A stretch of 13,497 nt of DNA, taken from positions 1 through 13,497 of the forward strand of contig JBBRFH010000072.1 in NCBI GenBank assembly GCA_038224615.1, read 5' to 3'. Source of the DNA: JBBRFH01 sp038224615. Lineage in GTDB: Bacteria > Planctomycetota > Phycisphaerae > Tepidisphaerales > Tepidisphaeraceae. Below, piece by piece: positions 1 through 6,858 of the stretch. Every line of letters starts with the position of its first letter. Position 1 is the stretch's first letter. The notes under the pieces were generated by a model that saw only the letters and a list, made by a program, of their open reading frames with translations, was not told the origin of the DNA and searched no databases. A program made the translations under genes and the position numbers.

Positions 1-1
1 A

Positions 2-619
2 TGGGTGCTGCGCACCGCCTGTGCGCAGTCCGCCGCCTGGGCCGCGGCAGGGATGGAGTTCGCAGTCAACGTCAACGTCTCGACGCTCCAGTTCGCCAAG
101 GAAGATTTCGTCGACACCGTGCTAACGACGTTGCGGGAGACCCACCTCCCGCCGCCGATGCTGGTGCTCGAGGTGACCGAGAGCGTGCTGGGCAAGGACG
201 CCGACGAAATCGCCCGGAAGCTGACCGCATTGCGCGCCGCCGGCGTGCAGATCGCGATCGACGACTTCGGTGCCGGCTACAGCTCGTTGTCGCGCGTACA
301 TGCCTTGCCGATCGACACGCTGAAGGTGGACCGCGAGTTCGTGAACGCCATCACCGAAAACGCCGACCAGTCGCCGCTGCACCACCGCACCGCGGTCCTC
401 CGGGCAGTGGCGACGCTGGCGCACAGCCTGGGGCTGAAGCTGGTCGCCGAGGGCGTCGAGAACGACAGCCAGGCCCGCTTCCTCCGCCGCGTCGGCTACG
501 ACGGCATGCAGGGATACCTCTTCAGCAAGCCCGTCCCCGCCGAGAAAATCCCAGCCGTTACCCAACACTTGGGCATCGCGCCGGTGCCCGCCAACAGTTC
601 GATCGCCAACGCGGCCTGA
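2..619 (+). CDS. EAL-domain c-di-GMP phosphodiesterase, C-terminal part (5' end outside window)
   Basis: The reading frame is open from the window edge and begins in the typical EAL-domain stretch WVLRTACAQ, so this is the last 205 residues of a longer protein. EAL domains hydrolyse cyclic di-GMP to pGpG in the cytoplasm. Counting from the first visible Trp, the conserved metal and catalytic positions are present: N25 (VNVS), E57 (EVTES), D87-D88 (DDFGAGYSSLS), K108 (LKVDREFV), E150 (VAEGVE) and Q170 (QGYLFSKPV). The EAL signature itself lies upstream of the window. The fragment therefore looks catalytically competent. Sensor, REC or GGDEF domains upstream are likely but cannot be seen. It ends with TGA and 161 bp separate it from the transaldolase. 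A PilZ-like gene lies about 1.2 kb downstream on the other strand. The family call is firm; the full architecture is unknown. Confidence 0.93.
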   Translation, partial: WVLRTACAQSAAWAAAGMEFAVNVNVSTLQFAKEDFVDTVLTTLRETHLPPPMLVLEVTESVLGKDADEIARKLTALRAAGVQIAIDDFGAGYSSLSRVHALPIDTLKVDREFVNAITENADQSPLHHRTAVLRAVATLAHSLGLKLVAEGVENDSQARFLRRVGYDGMQGYLFSKPVPAEKIPAVTQHLGIAPVPANSSIANAA

Positions 620-654
620 ACCCCGCCCGTCTGCCGCGCAACACCTCCCCATCG

Positions 655-675
655 GGGGCTCAACGCCGAAGCCCC
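655..675 (+). terminator. weak stem-loop after the EAL gene
   Basis: GGGGCT (655-660) can pair with AGCCCC (670-675) around a 9-nt loop, 35 bp past the EAL stop codon. No T-run follows, so it is at best a weak or Rho-assisted terminator. In a GC-rich gap such a stem could also arise by chance. Confidence 0.25.
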
Positions 676-747
676 GGAGCACGATCGCATTCGGATCTCG
701 GCATTTGCCCGGCCGTTTCCTTTGGTCAACCGCACGCAGCGCGTCTA

Positions 748-775
748 TCCTTTGGCTGGTTCATTCGCCAAAGGA
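748..775 (+). promoter_or_regulatory. hairpin covering the transaldolase ribosome binding site
   Basis: TCCTTTGGC (748-756) and GCCAAAGGA (767-775) form a perfect 9-bp stem with a 10-nt loop. The right arm contains most of the Shine-Dalgarno sequence AAGGAAG (771-777), which lies just before the ATG at 781. A second copy of the left arm, TCCTTTGG, occurs at 718-725, so two upstream segments compete for the same RBS strand. This layout could control translation. No known riboswitch fold is recognised and the regulatory role is inferred. Confidence 0.4.
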
Positions 776-780
776 AGACC

Positions 781-1836
781 ATGTCCATCAAATCGCTCAT
801 CCATGCCGGCACCAAAGTCTGGCTCGACTCGATCGACCCGGAACTCGTGAAGAAGAACATCGCCATGGGTGCCGTCGGCGCCACCAGCAACCCGATCATC
901 GTCTCCGACCTCGTCGCTACCGGCCGATTTGACGAGCGGATGCAGCAACTGTTCGGCAAGGGGCTGTCGGACGAAGACGTCGCCTGGGCGCTGACCGACT
1001 ACCTGGTCTGCGAAGCGCAGAACGCGTTCACCGACACTTACAAAATGAGCCAGGGGAATACCGGCTACGTCAGCTTCGAGCTTGACCCGCTTATCGAGGA
1101 CGTCGAAAAGCCGATACCGCACGCCGACCGCGTGAAGCGCTACATCGAGCTAGGCCGGCACTGGGGAATCGCGCATGGCGACAACCGCATGATCAAAGTC
1201 CCCGCAACCCCCGCCGGCCTGGAGGCGCTGGAGCCGCTGGCCGAGTCGGGCATCCCGATCAACGTCACGCTCATTTTCTCCGAGCGCCAGTACAAGATTG
1301 CCCGCGAGCAGATCTGGCACGGCGCCCGGAAACTGCCGTCGGTGGATCGCTTCAAGAGCGTCTATTCGATCTTCGTTTCGCGCGTGGACGTCTACACCGA
1401 AAAGCAATTGCCGACACTCTCGACGGCGGCACAGGGGCAGGTGGGCATTGTCAACGTCAAGCGCCTATGGGCCGAGAACCAGCGGTTCTGGAAGGACAAG
1501 AACCTGCGGCTGGAGCAAGAGATCGTTTTCGCCAGCACCGGCACGAAGAAGCCGACCGACTCGCCCGACAAGTACGTCGAGGCTCTTGCCGGCAGCGACA
1601 TCCAGACCAATCCGCCGGCCACCAATGACGCGGTGGAGAAGCTGAACAAGCAATACACCAAGCAGGTCGACAAGCTCCCGCCGGAGAACGTGCTGAAGGA
1701 GATCGACGACAAGGTCGACCAGAAGAAGCTCGAAGAGACGCTGATGAGCGAAGGTTTGGAGAAGTTCGCTTCGCCGCAGAAGAAGCTGATCGCCTCGATC
1801 AAGTCCAAGCGGGCGGCGCTGGCCGGAAGCAAGTAA
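781..1836 (+). CDS. tal: transaldolase
   Basis: This 351-residue protein belongs to the transaldolase family, which moves a dihydroxyacetone unit between sugar phosphates in the non-oxidative pentose phosphate pathway through a Schiff base on lysine. Family landmarks appear in order: an Asp near the N-terminus (WLDSID, D16), ATSNPII (34-40), VSFELDP (97-103), the Schiff-base lysine K139 in MIKVPAT, NVTLIFS (161-167), the phosphate-site segment VSRVD (199-203) and ASTGTKKP (251-258). It is somewhat longer than E. coli TalB (about 317 residues) and has a Lys-rich C-terminal tail. The ATG at 781 is chosen because it is preceded by AAGGAAG and starts the homologous region; the open frame upstream overlaps the EAL gene in another frame. 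It stands alone, with no other pentose phosphate gene visible, and converges on the PilZ-like gene 18 bp away. A hairpin may mask its RBS. Confidence 0.93.
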   Translation: MSIKSLIHAGTKVWLDSIDPELVKKNIAMGAVGATSNPIIVSDLVATGRFDERMQQLFGKGLSDEDVAWALTDYLVCEAQNAFTDTYKMSQGNTGYVSFELDPLIEDVEKPIPHADRVKRYIELGRHWGIAHGDNRMIKVPATPAGLEALEPLAESGIPINVTLIFSERQYKIAREQIWHGARKLPSVDRFKSVYSIFVSRVDVYTEKQLPTLSTAAQGQVGIVNVKRLWAENQRFWKDKNLRLEQEIVFASTGTKKPTDSPDKYVEALAGSDIQTNPPATNDAVEKLNKQYTKQVDKLPPENVLKEIDDKVDQKKLEETLMSEGLEKFASPQKKLIASIKSKRAALAGSK

Positions 1837-1852
1837 CGTAGCCCGCGCTACG
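1837..1852. terminator. compact hairpin between convergent stop codons
   Basis: CGTAGC (1837-1842) and GCTACG (1847-1852) form a perfect 6-bp stem with a 4-nt loop. It fills nearly all of the 18-bp gap between the transaldolase TAA and the PilZ-like gene's TGA. Its position fits a bidirectional terminator, but neither side has a T-run. Confidence 0.4.
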
Positions 1853-1854
1853 CA

Positions 1855-2289
1855 TCACGCCAGCGACGGCTGCTCGACGGTGAACATCAGCGCGCCTTCA
1901 TACCACCCATTGATCGATTCCCGGCAGCGGTAGACGCCGCACTGGGCGCTGATGATTCGGCCGTCGGGGGAGGCGAATTTGATCATGCCGTTGTAGCCGA
2001 GCGTCACGCGCTCACGGCTGATGAAACCGATCCCGTCGGCGGTCACGTCGCGCGTGTAGAGCACGATCGGCGACACGAGCGGGCCGTGCGCAAACAGGCT
2101 GAGTTCGGCGCGAACGCGGTGAGTTCTGCGCGGGTTGCGGCGGCGGCACAGGTGGGTGTCGCTGGCGCCTGCCTCCATCGCGCTGAGAATCAAGTCCACC
2201 TCGCGCGGCCAAAGCGCGCCCTCGACCTCCAGGGGGGTGGGAAGGTTCGCTTCTTCGAGCGAGGGGCTTTCGTCGGTGACAAGTCGCAT
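1855..2289 (-). CDS. PilZ-like domain protein, putative c-di-GMP effector
   Basis: This is a 144-residue soluble protein. The first 45 residues are acidic and helical in character, followed by a PilZ-like domain. The two usual c-di-GMP contacts are recognisable: an Arg-rich RxxxR element (R54-RTH-R58, within a run of arginines at 49-60) and DVTADG (81-86), a Thr variant of the (D/N)xSxxG motif. Beta-strand-like segments follow to the end. PilZ domains bind c-di-GMP and pass the signal to a partner or an attached domain; no output domain is attached here. It is the last gene of the four-gene signalling cluster, 45 bp after the receiver-GAF gene. The ATG is preceded by AAGAG, a weak RBS. Binding of c-di-GMP is inferred from motifs only, and the domain is divergent. 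Confidence 0.72.
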   Translation of the reverse strand: MRLVTDESPSLEEANLPTPLEVEGALWPREVDLILSAMEAGASDTHLCRRRNPRRTHRVRAELSLFAHGPLVSPIVLYTRDVTADGIGFISRERVTLGYNGMIKFASPDGRIISAQCGVYRCRESINGWYEGALMFTVEQPSLA

Positions 2290-2334
2290 GGATTACTCTT
2301 TGCTACAGCACCCGACCAGGGGTAACCGCGCGAA

Positions 2335-3543
2335 CTAGAATGGCGGCGGCTCGCCGCGCTTCCACCAGTCGGCGTCGCTCTGGTCTTTCGGTTTCCGATT
2401 CTTCGGCTTCTTATCGGTGTTCTCATCGGCCCACGGCGTGTCGCTGACATCATCCGCAGACGGGTTCTCGGCTTCGCTCGATTCGTCGTTCGCGCGCTCG
2501 TCGCTGCCCCCGTGGACGGCCGACGCAAGCTGCGTCGCGAAGACGGTCGCGATGGCGCGGAACATCGCCACGTCCTCATCCTTGAACGGGCATTTCCCGT
2601 CACGCAGCATCGCCACCACCGCGAGGGACTCGCCCAGGTAGGTGCAACTGGCGCTCATCACCGTCTGCGCCGGTATCAGCTTCTTGTCCGCGGGCGACAG
2701 CATGTGGGCCAGCTCGCTGTCGGACAGGTGAAGGAAGCCTTCCTGCACGGTCGGTTGCACGAGCGCCTTCTGCAGCGCTGCCGTCACCTTTTTCTCGCCG
2801 ACGAGCGTGTACTTCATGTACGCGCCGAGTTCAAAACGATTGTCTTCCTGGCCGCTGAGCCAGATGGCGATGTTGCAGTAGCCGGCTTCCTTGAGCAGCC
2901 AGTCCATCGCGTGGCAAAGCAGTTGTTCGAGGTCGTGCGACTGCTCGACGGTGCGGCGGAAGCTTTCCTGCACGCGGAGCGTTTGCATCTGGGTCGACAC
3001 TTCGCCATACGCGTTGACCAGGTCGTTGCACAGCAGATCCACCTTCTGACTGACGGTGCGGCGCGCCTTGTTCAATTCGCGAACGGCGGTCTTGAGCTTG
3101 GTCAGCCGGCGCTCGTTGCGGGCGGCGATCTGCTGGCGCTGGATGGCGTCCTTGACGTGGGTGCGGATCTGATCGGCGCTGAACGGCTTGGGCAGGTAAT
3201 CGAGCGCGCCGTGGCGCATCGCATACATCGTCTGCTCGACACTCGGTTTGCCGGTCATGAAAACCACGCCGGCATTGGGCGACGTCAGCTTGAGGTCGGC
3301 GAGCAGGTCCATGCCATCCCCGTCGGGCAGCATCACGTCGGCCACCATGACGTCGATCGACTGCCGGGTCAGCACCTTGCGCGCCTCGGCCATCGATTTG
3401 GCGACGTGCAGTTTGCATGCAACGTCAGAGGTGACAATGTCGCGGAACATCTCCAGCATGGCCGGCTCGTCGTCGACGACGAGCACGGACGGCATCGGAG
3501 CGTTCTTGATCGGCGAAGCTGTTGGGCACACTGCCTTCGACAT
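2335..3543 (-). CDS. response regulator: receiver, coiled coil, GAF-like domain
   Basis: This 402-residue protein has an N-terminal receiver domain (about 18-135) with the acidic pair D24-D25, phospho-acceptor D69 (VADVMLPDGDG), T97 (MTGKP) and K119 (KPF), so all switch residues are present. A charged heptad-like helix follows (about 140-190), then a GAF-like domain (about 205-345), and a hydrophilic tail rich in Asp, Glu, Lys and Pro (346-402). No DNA-binding or enzymatic output domain is seen, so it may act by protein contact, relay or ligand sensing. The ATG at 3543 is preferred because GGGAG lies 8 nt before it; an in-frame TTG at 3558 overlaps that RBS. It follows the histidine kinase gene after 116 bp containing a palindrome and precedes the PilZ-like gene. 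Phosphorylation by the neighbouring kinase is inferred. Confidence 0.85.
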   Translation of the reverse strand: MSKAVCPTASPIKNAPMPSVLVVDDEPAMLEMFRDIVTSDVACKLHVAKSMAEARKVLTRQSIDVMVADVMLPDGDGMDLLADLKLTSPNAGVVFMTGKPSVEQTMYAMRHGALDYLPKPFSADQIRTHVKDAIQRQQIAARNERRLTKLKTAVRELNKARRTVSQKVDLLCNDLVNAYGEVSTQMQTLRVQESFRRTVEQSHDLEQLLCHAMDWLLKEAGYCNIAIWLSGQEDNRFELGAYMKYTLVGEKKVTAALQKALVQPTVQEGFLHLSDSELAHMLSPADKKLIPAQTVMSASCTYLGESLAVVAMLRDGKCPFKDEDVAMFRAIATVFATQLASAVHGGSDERANDESSEAENPSADDVSDTPWADENTDKKPKNRKPKDQSDADWWKRGEPPPF

Positions 3544-3575
3544 TTTCTGAACTCCCAAGTCACTGACCTAAGTGG

Positions 3576-3651
3576 GAGTCGATAGTTGATAGCTCACAGT
3601 CGATAGCAAATTCATCCGGGCTATCGACAATCAACTATTGACTATCAACTC
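3576..3651. repeat. imperfect palindrome between kinase and response regulator genes
   Basis: Two 32-nt arms (3576-3607 and 3620-3651) are reverse complements at 25 of 32 positions, with a 12-nt loop. The arms contain repeated GATAG and GTTGATAG words and are AT-richer than the flanking genes. The element lies 9 bp past the kinase stop and 33 bp before the regulator start. It could attenuate or process the shared transcript, or be a small dispersed repeat. Confidence 0.7.
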
Positions 3652-3659
3652 ACTCAATC

Positions 3660-5927
3660 TCACGTTGCCTGGCGCATCCGTGCCGCGGGCGTTTGGGCTT
3701 CCGTGCCGGCGGCCGGGAGGATCACGATCGCTCGTGTGCCTTCGTTCGGCCGACTCTCGAGGCGGACGGTTCCGCCGCTGGATTCGATCCATCGCTGCGC
3801 CTTGGCCAGTCCCATTCCCTGGCGGCGTCCGGCGCGCTTGGCGCTGAAGAACGGATCGAACGCGTGTCTCAGCACATGCTCCTCCATTCCGCAGCCGTTG
3901 TCGGCGATCGTCAGCACCAGCCGCTGACTCATCGCATCGAAACTCGCCGACACCGTGAGGCGGCCGGTGCTGGCGTCGGTGGCCTGGATCGCATTCCCCA
4001 CGATCTCTGCCAGCGCCGCGCTCACCTGCTGCGGATCAACGCTCGCTTGTGGCAAGTCATTGATACGCACCTCAACCTGCCTATCGGCAATTTCGGAGAG
4101 GCTCTTAGCTTGAGCGAGCGCCGAGTCCAGTAGCGACAAAATGTCAATCGCGATCGGCTTCGGCGACTGCGGTTTGGCGAAGTGCATCAGCGCCGTGATC
4201 AGGTCGCTGATCGTCTGGCTCTTCTCATAGATGAGCTTGGCGGCGTCGCGCTGCCGGGGGTCGGATAATGTCGAGGCCAGCAACTGTGATCGCCCGGAAA
4301 TCACCGCCAGCGGGTTGTTCATCTCGTGCGCCGCGCCGGCGGCGATTTCGCCGATGCTGGTCAGCATTTTGGTGCGGTAGATTTCCGATTGTGCCGTCTG
4401 CAACTGGCGATTGGCGTCGGCAAGTTGCTCGGCGAGGGCGCGGGCTTCGTCGCGAATCTGGCACGTCCGCAAAGCAAGGCTCCAACCGACGGCAAGCGCG
4501 GACAATTCCTGAATCTGCGTCGCCAGCCGTTCGGCCTCGCCCGGGGCCGCGCCCCACATCACGCCGCCGATGCAGGCGGCATCGGCTTCGAGGCCGATCC
4601 AGAACCGCTGCCCCGCCGACAACGCCGGGGAGAACGCCGCCAGCAGCCACTCCATGTCCGCGCCCACGCTCTGCACCGGCCCGGCGCCAGGCGAACCGAG
4701 ACGGACGACGTCGCCGGACTCGACAAGGTGGGTTTGCACGACTTCGCCACGACGATCGACGACCGATATTTCGGCAAACCCCGCGCCCGGCGCGATCGAG
4801 AAGACCGCGACCGCGCTTGTTTCCAACACCCCCGCCGCCGTCTGCCCGATCGCGTGCAGGATGACCGCCGGCGGCGCGTCGGGGCGCAGTTCGCTCTGGA
4901 AAGCGGCGACCGCTTCAAAGTACTTGGCGCGAATCGTCAGCTTGCGATTGCGGGCAGCCAGTTGGTCGGTGACGCGCGACAGTTCGCGATTGGCCTGCTG
5001 CAGGGCGCCACGGTAAACGTCCGATGCGTCGCCGGCGCCGATGCCGAGGGCACGGGCGCGTGATTCGATCGCATCGACGAGCCTCGCCATCACCGCGTCC
5101 ACCTGCTGCGGCAGGACGTTGAGCGCGTCGATGAACGTCTGGCGGCTCAGCGCGAAGGAGTAGTTACCGCTGTAGCCGATGTGCTGCTCGCGCACGAGCA
5201 GGTCGGCGAGCGTGACGAGATTGACGAGCCGGTCGTTCCGCACCGACGGCGGCAGCGCCTGGGGGAGCTGGCCGTGCAGCCAGATCACGTCGCGGAGCGG
5301 GTGCGGCAGTTGCCATTGCTCGGCGAGGCGCTTGCCGACGATGGTGTGATCGACGCCGATGACATTCCGCTCGACGTCGGCGATGTTGCCGCGCAGTACG
5401 TCGGTCGCTTCAACCGCCTTGGCAAAGCTTTTCGGGACGGCCGCATCGAGCGCAAGCTTGCCGATGTCATGGAGCAGGCCGGCGACGAACGCCTCCGACG
5501 GGTCAACCGCGGCGCTACGGCCCCAGTTAGCATTGCACGCCTGGGCCAGTAGTTCCGCGCAGCACCCGACGGCGATGCAGTGCTTCCAGAAGTCGCCGCG
5601 ACTGAACTTGCCCGCCGACGACTCGGACTGGAAAACGCCGAGCACCGCGACCGCGAGCACCGCGCAGCGCACCGCGTCGAAGCCGAGCATCACAATCGCC
5701 CGTTCCAGCGAAGTGATCTCCGCCGCCACGCCGCGGTCCGCACGATGGATGAGCTGAAGGATGCGCGACGTCAACGCCGGATCGGATTCGATGAGTTGGC
5801 AGAGTTCCTTGACCGACGAGGTGTCCGATGACGCCACCTGCAGCACCCGCATCGCGACGGCGGGCAGCGTGGGAAGCTGATCAAGCTGTTGCAGGATCAG
5901 TTCGATGCGTGGGCGGTTCGGTTCCAT
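3660..5927 (-). CDS. HDOD-GAF hybrid sensor histidine kinase
   Basis: This 755-residue protein has no signal peptide or membrane segment and should be cytosolic. An HDOD domain starts at residue 8 (LDQLPTLPAVAMRVLQ) and runs to about 215; it keeps HD-superfamily residues H116, H153-D154 (LLHDIGKL), H194 and H218. A helical stretch (about 285-335) leads to a GAF-like domain (about 335-485) and a coiled coil (485-520). The HisKA domain follows with phospho-acceptor H534 (AAHEMNNPL), then a HATPase_c domain with N645, DNGCGM (676-681), DPFF (691-694) and GMGLA (704-708). All kinase boxes are intact. HDOD modules are generally protein-interaction domains in bacterial signalling; whether the HD residues here still bind metal is unknown. 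The ATG lacks a Shine-Dalgarno sequence. The gene lies 61 bp after the HTH-receiver gene, so co-transcription and phosphotransfer to one or both flanking receivers is likely. Confidence 0.9.
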   Translation of the reverse strand: MEPNRPRIELILQQLDQLPTLPAVAMRVLQVASSDTSSVKELCQLIESDPALTSRILQLIHRADRGVAAEITSLERAIVMLGFDAVRCAVLAVAVLGVFQSESSAGKFSRGDFWKHCIAVGCCAELLAQACNANWGRSAAVDPSEAFVAGLLHDIGKLALDAAVPKSFAKAVEATDVLRGNIADVERNVIGVDHTIVGKRLAEQWQLPHPLRDVIWLHGQLPQALPPSVRNDRLVNLVTLADLLVREQHIGYSGNYSFALSRQTFIDALNVLPQQVDAVMARLVDAIESRARALGIGAGDASDVYRGALQQANRELSRVTDQLAARNRKLTIRAKYFEAVAAFQSELRPDAPPAVILHAIGQTAAGVLETSAVAVFSIAPGAGFAEISVVDRRGEVVQTHLVESGDVVRLGSPGAGPVQSVGADMEWLLAAFSPALSAGQRFWIGLEADAACIGGVMWGAAPGEAERLATQIQELSALAVGWSLALRTCQIRDEARALAEQLADANRQLQTAQSEIYRTKMLTSIGEIAAGAAHEMNNPLAVISGRSQLLASTLSDPRQRDAAKLIYEKSQTISDLITALMHFAKPQSPKPIAIDILSLLDSALAQAKSLSEIADRQVEVRINDLPQASVDPQQVSAALAEIVGNAIQATDASTGRLTVSASFDAMSQRLVLTIADNGCGMEEHVLRHAFDPFFSAKRAGRRQGMGLAKAQRWIESSGGTVRLESRPNEGTRAIVILPAAGTEAQTPAARMRQAT

Positions 5928-5988
5928 AGCGGGCGGCCGGCAGCGGCCAGCTTCCGTGTGAACGACAGGGTACGTCCGACACTGCCGG

Positions 5989-6552
5989 CTAGATCGCCAG
6001 CAACTCGCCGATGCGCTTGATGAGGTTCTCGATGTTAAACGGCTTCTTCACGAAGTCGTCGGCGCCGGACTTCATCAGGTCGGCAATCTCGTCCTGGTTG
6101 ACGACGCCGGAGACGATGATGATCTTGGTGCTGGCGAACTCTTCCTTGGCGCGGATCGTCTTGCAGACCACGTTGCCATTCACGTCCGGCAGCATGTAGT
6201 CGAGGATGATCAGGTCGGGCTTGAACTCATTAGTGATCATGCCGGCGTCATAACCGGTCGACGCGGTCTTCACTTCAAAGCGGCCATCGCGCTCGAGGAC
6301 GTCGACAAACAGCTCGACGATCTCAGGATCGTCGTCGACGACGAGGATCTTGGACTTGCCCCCGCCGAGCAGATCGGGCGGGATGCCGTTGTCACGCATG
6401 AACGCAACGAGGGCGTCACGGGGGATGCGGCGAAAGCGCGACCCGGGCACGCGAAAGCCCTTGAGGCGGCCTGAGTCGAAGCAGCGGATGATCGTCTGCT
6501 GCGAGACCTTGCAGATTTCGGCGGCCTCTCCGGTGGTGAAAACGGTCTTCAT
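5989..6552 (-). CDS. excisionase-like HTH fused to a receiver domain
   Basis: This 187-residue protein begins with an excisionase/MerR-like helix-turn-helix (about 3-53: FTTGEAAEICKVSQQTIIR, then GRLKGFRVPGSRFRRI as the likely wing). After a short linker ending GGGKS, a receiver domain fills residues 68-187, with D73-D75, phospho-acceptor D118 (ILDYMLPDVNG), S148 (IVSG) and K170 (KKPF). Usual response regulators carry the receiver first and the DNA-binding domain last; here the order is reversed. It probably binds DNA under phosphorylation control. The HTH type is common in proteins that recognise short direct repeats, and its own leader holds such repeats (6623-6643). The ATG is preceded by AGGT at a suitable distance. 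It is the first gene of the signalling cluster and lies just before the histidine kinase gene, its likely partner. Confidence 0.87.
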   Translation of the reverse strand: MKTVFTTGEAAEICKVSQQTIIRCFDSGRLKGFRVPGSRFRRIPRDALVAFMRDNGIPPDLLGGGKSKILVVDDDPEIVELFVDVLERDGRFEVKTASTGYDAGMITNEFKPDLIILDYMLPDVNGNVVCKTIRAKEEFASTKIIIVSGVVNQDEIADLMKSGADDFVKKPFNIENLIKRIGELLAI

Positions 6553-6617
6553 GCGTGTACCTGTTGGTCCAATAACCCGACGGCCCGCTCGTCAGAACGG
6601 GCACCTTGGTCGGAACA

Positions 6618-6658
6618 GGAGAATCCGGCACGGCTTATCCGGCTTCGCCTAATTCTCC
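6618..6658 (-). promoter_or_regulatory. candidate operator upstream of the HTH-receiver gene
   Basis: GGAGAAT (6618-6624) and ATTCTCC (6652-6658) are exact inverted repeats. Between them ATCCGGC occurs twice (6623-6629 and 6637-6643), exactly 14 bp apart start to start. The block lies 66-106 bp upstream of the ATG at 6552. Direct repeats at a near-helical spacing fit binding of a small HTH protein, so autoregulation by the adjacent gene is possible. This is inference only. Confidence 0.3.
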
Positions 6659-6788
6659 ATCTTTCCCATTTGAACATCGGGCGGCGCGCGACGCAACTTG
6701 AATGGTCTTGCGTTGTGCGCCGTAAAAAAGCGTCCGATAACCCCGAAAAAGCCAGCGCGGGCACTGCAATCGCGACGGAGACCAGTTA

Positions 6789-6838
6789 CCACGCCGACCC
6801 CTGTGGGGTCGGATCCGAATCCACAGGAGTCGGCGTGG
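6789..6838. repeat. long hairpin just downstream of purQ
   Basis: Arms of 18 nt (6789-6806 and 6821-6838) pair at 17 of 18 positions, and the 14-nt loop contains its own perfect 10-bp palindrome TCGGATCCGA (6809-6818). It starts 21 bp past the purQ stop. The position suits 3' end formation, but no T-run follows on the purQ strand. The nested symmetry also resembles a small mobile or protein-binding repeat. Confidence 0.7.
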
Positions 6839-6858
6839 GTGTGTGCCTGCGCCGGAGC

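Larger units (their letters stand above)
6553..6858. other. intergenic region between purQ and the signalling cluster
   Basis: No convincing gene is present in these 306 bp; short frames here lack family features. The region holds a palindrome just past purQ (6789-6838), a repeat-bearing leader close to the HTH-receiver gene (6618-6658), and an A-rich stretch (about 6722-6752) with two A-tracts. The promoter of the signalling cluster must lie here, but no clear -35/-10 pair could be fixed by eye. Confidence 0.6.

Noticed and set aside
1..1836. A 611-codon open frame running through the EAL gene into the transaldolase
   Set aside because: The first 260 codons lie in another frame of the EAL gene and read as Arg/Pro/Gly-rich nonsense. 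The transaldolase begins at 781 with an RBS.
3544..3558. TTG start adding 5 residues to the receiver-GAF protein
   Set aside because: The TTG overlaps the GGGAG that serves the ATG at 3543.
2512..3585. A 357-codon + strand frame opposite the receiver-GAF gene
   Set aside because: It is antisense to a gene with clear receiver motifs, is rich in His, Arg and Val, and has no RBS or recognisable domain.
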